64,000 nt of DNA, taken from positions 1 to 64,000 of the forward strand of contig SVIN01000001.1 of the NCBI GenBank assembly GCA_015069495.1, in the 5' to 3' direction. The notes beneath the pieces were generated by a model. The model did no database searches. It had not been told where the DNA came from and was given only the letters and a program-made list of their open reading frames with translations. Within the stretch, counting starts at the first letter, position 1, and each line of letters begins with the position of its first letter. Position numbers and translations under genes: made by a program. The DNA comes from Clostridiales bacterium (GTDB lineage Bacteria; Bacillota; Clostridia; Christensenellales; Borkfalkiaceae). This document shows, in pieces, positions 63,280-64,000 of the stretch.

Positions 63280-64000
63280 TCAATCCTCAAACCCCTCAGG
63301 AAAATATCCCGCATCGTCATAATCAAAATACAACGGTTCTTCGGGCATGGGCGGTTCAAAATCGTCCGCCATTTCCACATTTTTCTTTGCGGGTTTATCC
63401 GATTTTACCTTATAATCGCAATCCTTATTGCCGCATTTTACCGCACCGCGGCTCGTTTGAATCAACGGTGTTTGGCATTGAGGACATTTTTCACCCGTGG
63501 TGATATCCCAACTCATAAACTTGCAATCGGGATAACCCAAACAGCTGTAATATACTTTACCGCGCTTGGATTTTCTCACGCTCATTGCCGAACCGCAATC
63601 GGGACAAAGCCCCGCCAACTTCGGTTCTTCATCCGTAGGCATGGACATGGTGGATTTACAATCAGGATAGCTGGGACAAGCCAAGAATCTACCGAATTTA
63701 CCACTCTTAAACACCATGTTTTCCCCACATTTCGGGCAACGCACCGCGGACAATTCTTCCTTGCTTTCGCTGAGAATATTTTGACATTCGGGATAGTTCG
63801 AACAAGCCAGATATTTCCCAAACTTACCCATTCTTCTAAGCATGAAATGCCCGCATTTTCCGCAAATTTCCTGCGTTAAAGTATCACCGTACGCGGAAGC
63901 CTTGCGCAAGTTCTTTTCAAATCCAGGGTAGAAACCGTGGATAACGTCGCGCCATTCCACACCGCCGTCTTCAATATCGTCCAAGCGGGTTTCCATACCA
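63280..64000 (-). CDS. topA: DNA topoisomerase I, C-terminal part (gene runs off the window)
   Basis: The frame is open to the window edge; the ATG at 63996 is internal. Visible are the end of the core (METRLDDIEDGGVEWRDVI) and four zinc-finger repeats of the topoisomerase C-terminus: CGKCGHFMLRRMGKFGKYLAC, CPKCGENMVFKSGKFGRFLAC, CPDCGSAMSVRKSKRGKVYYSC and CPQCQTPL...CGNKDC. They bind single-stranded DNA in the enzyme that relaxes negative supercoils. The tail is acidic and Pro/Glu-rich. Confidence 0.95.
   Translation of the reverse strand, partial: GMETRLDDIEDGGVEWRDVIHGFYPGFEKNLRKASAYGDTLTQEICGKCGHFMLRRMGKFGKYLACSNYPECQNILSESKEELSAVRCPKCGENMVFKSGKFGRFLACPSYPDCKSTMSMPTDEEPKLAGLCPDCGSAMSVRKSKRGKVYYSCLGYPDCKFMSWDITTGEKCPQCQTPLIQTSRGAVKCGNKDCDYKVKSDKPAKKNVEMADDFEPPMPEEPLYFDYDDAGYFPEGFED

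Overview
The window looks like a chromosome segment of an anaerobic, Gram-positive, low-to-moderate-GC bacterium of the Clostridia, probably gut-associated. The signs are: sigma-A type promoters (TTGACA-17-TATAAT) and AGGAGG ribosome sites throughout; the Firmicutes-type runs topA-trmFO-hslV-hslU and rpmE-DUF1385/prmC-prfA; rubrerythrin; lipoproteins with no outer-membrane genes; and very large BspA-type leucine-rich-repeat and InlB-type B-repeat surface proteins. A Christensenellales-like lineage would fit, but that is a guess. No rRNA, tRNA, CRISPR array, prophage or transposase gene was recognised.

Left part (1-26.4 kb, all minus strand). From a good promoter at 26.43 kb the genes run leftwards: a membrane protein with a bacterial-repeat domain, a MoxR AAA+ ATPase, a DUF58 protein, a BatA-like vWA membrane protein and a double-vWA membrane protein. 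They are followed on the same strand by a BspA-LRR lipoprotein, a 1754-residue membrane-anchored protein with B repeats and a new-looking repeat, a 2554-residue subtilisin fused to BspA-LRR repeats, a small B-repeat lipoprotein, and the start of a family-5 (peptide type) substrate-binding lipoprotein. It reads as one locus for building and processing a cell-surface layer, possibly with the MoxR/vWA proteins acting as an envelope chaperone or assembly device.

Middle (27.1-46.6 kb). A lone 2883-residue BspA-LRR lipoprotein has its own promoter, a long leader and a terminator. It is followed by ordinary genes: an rRNA uracil methyltransferase, a small membrane protein and a four-helix-bundle protein; a DUF5685 protein with a J-like Cys-rich partner; threonine synthase; a small P-loop protein; an aminotransferase; a PH-like orphan; and prfA.

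Right part (46.6-64 kb). A DUF1385-PrmC fusion, rpmE, a zinc-less MDR dehydrogenase, a YfcE-like phosphodiesterase, a zinc-ribbon membrane protein, cardiolipin synthase, a rubrerythrin with two rubredoxin ends, an Fn3-like lipoprotein, trxA-hisS, and hslU-hslV-trmFO-topA (topA runs off the window).

The most unusual non-coding signal is a set of intergenic arrays in which a fixed nonamer (CAATTCACG or its complement) alternates with short, perfectly self-complementary but mutually different hairpins. Four such arrays occur (43.4, 48.6, 50.4 and 59.6 kb). A fifth array at 38.8 kb follows the same plan with a different spacer (ACGATATA). A ~110-bp structured repeat follows two of the arrays, and MITE-like repeats fill two other gaps.
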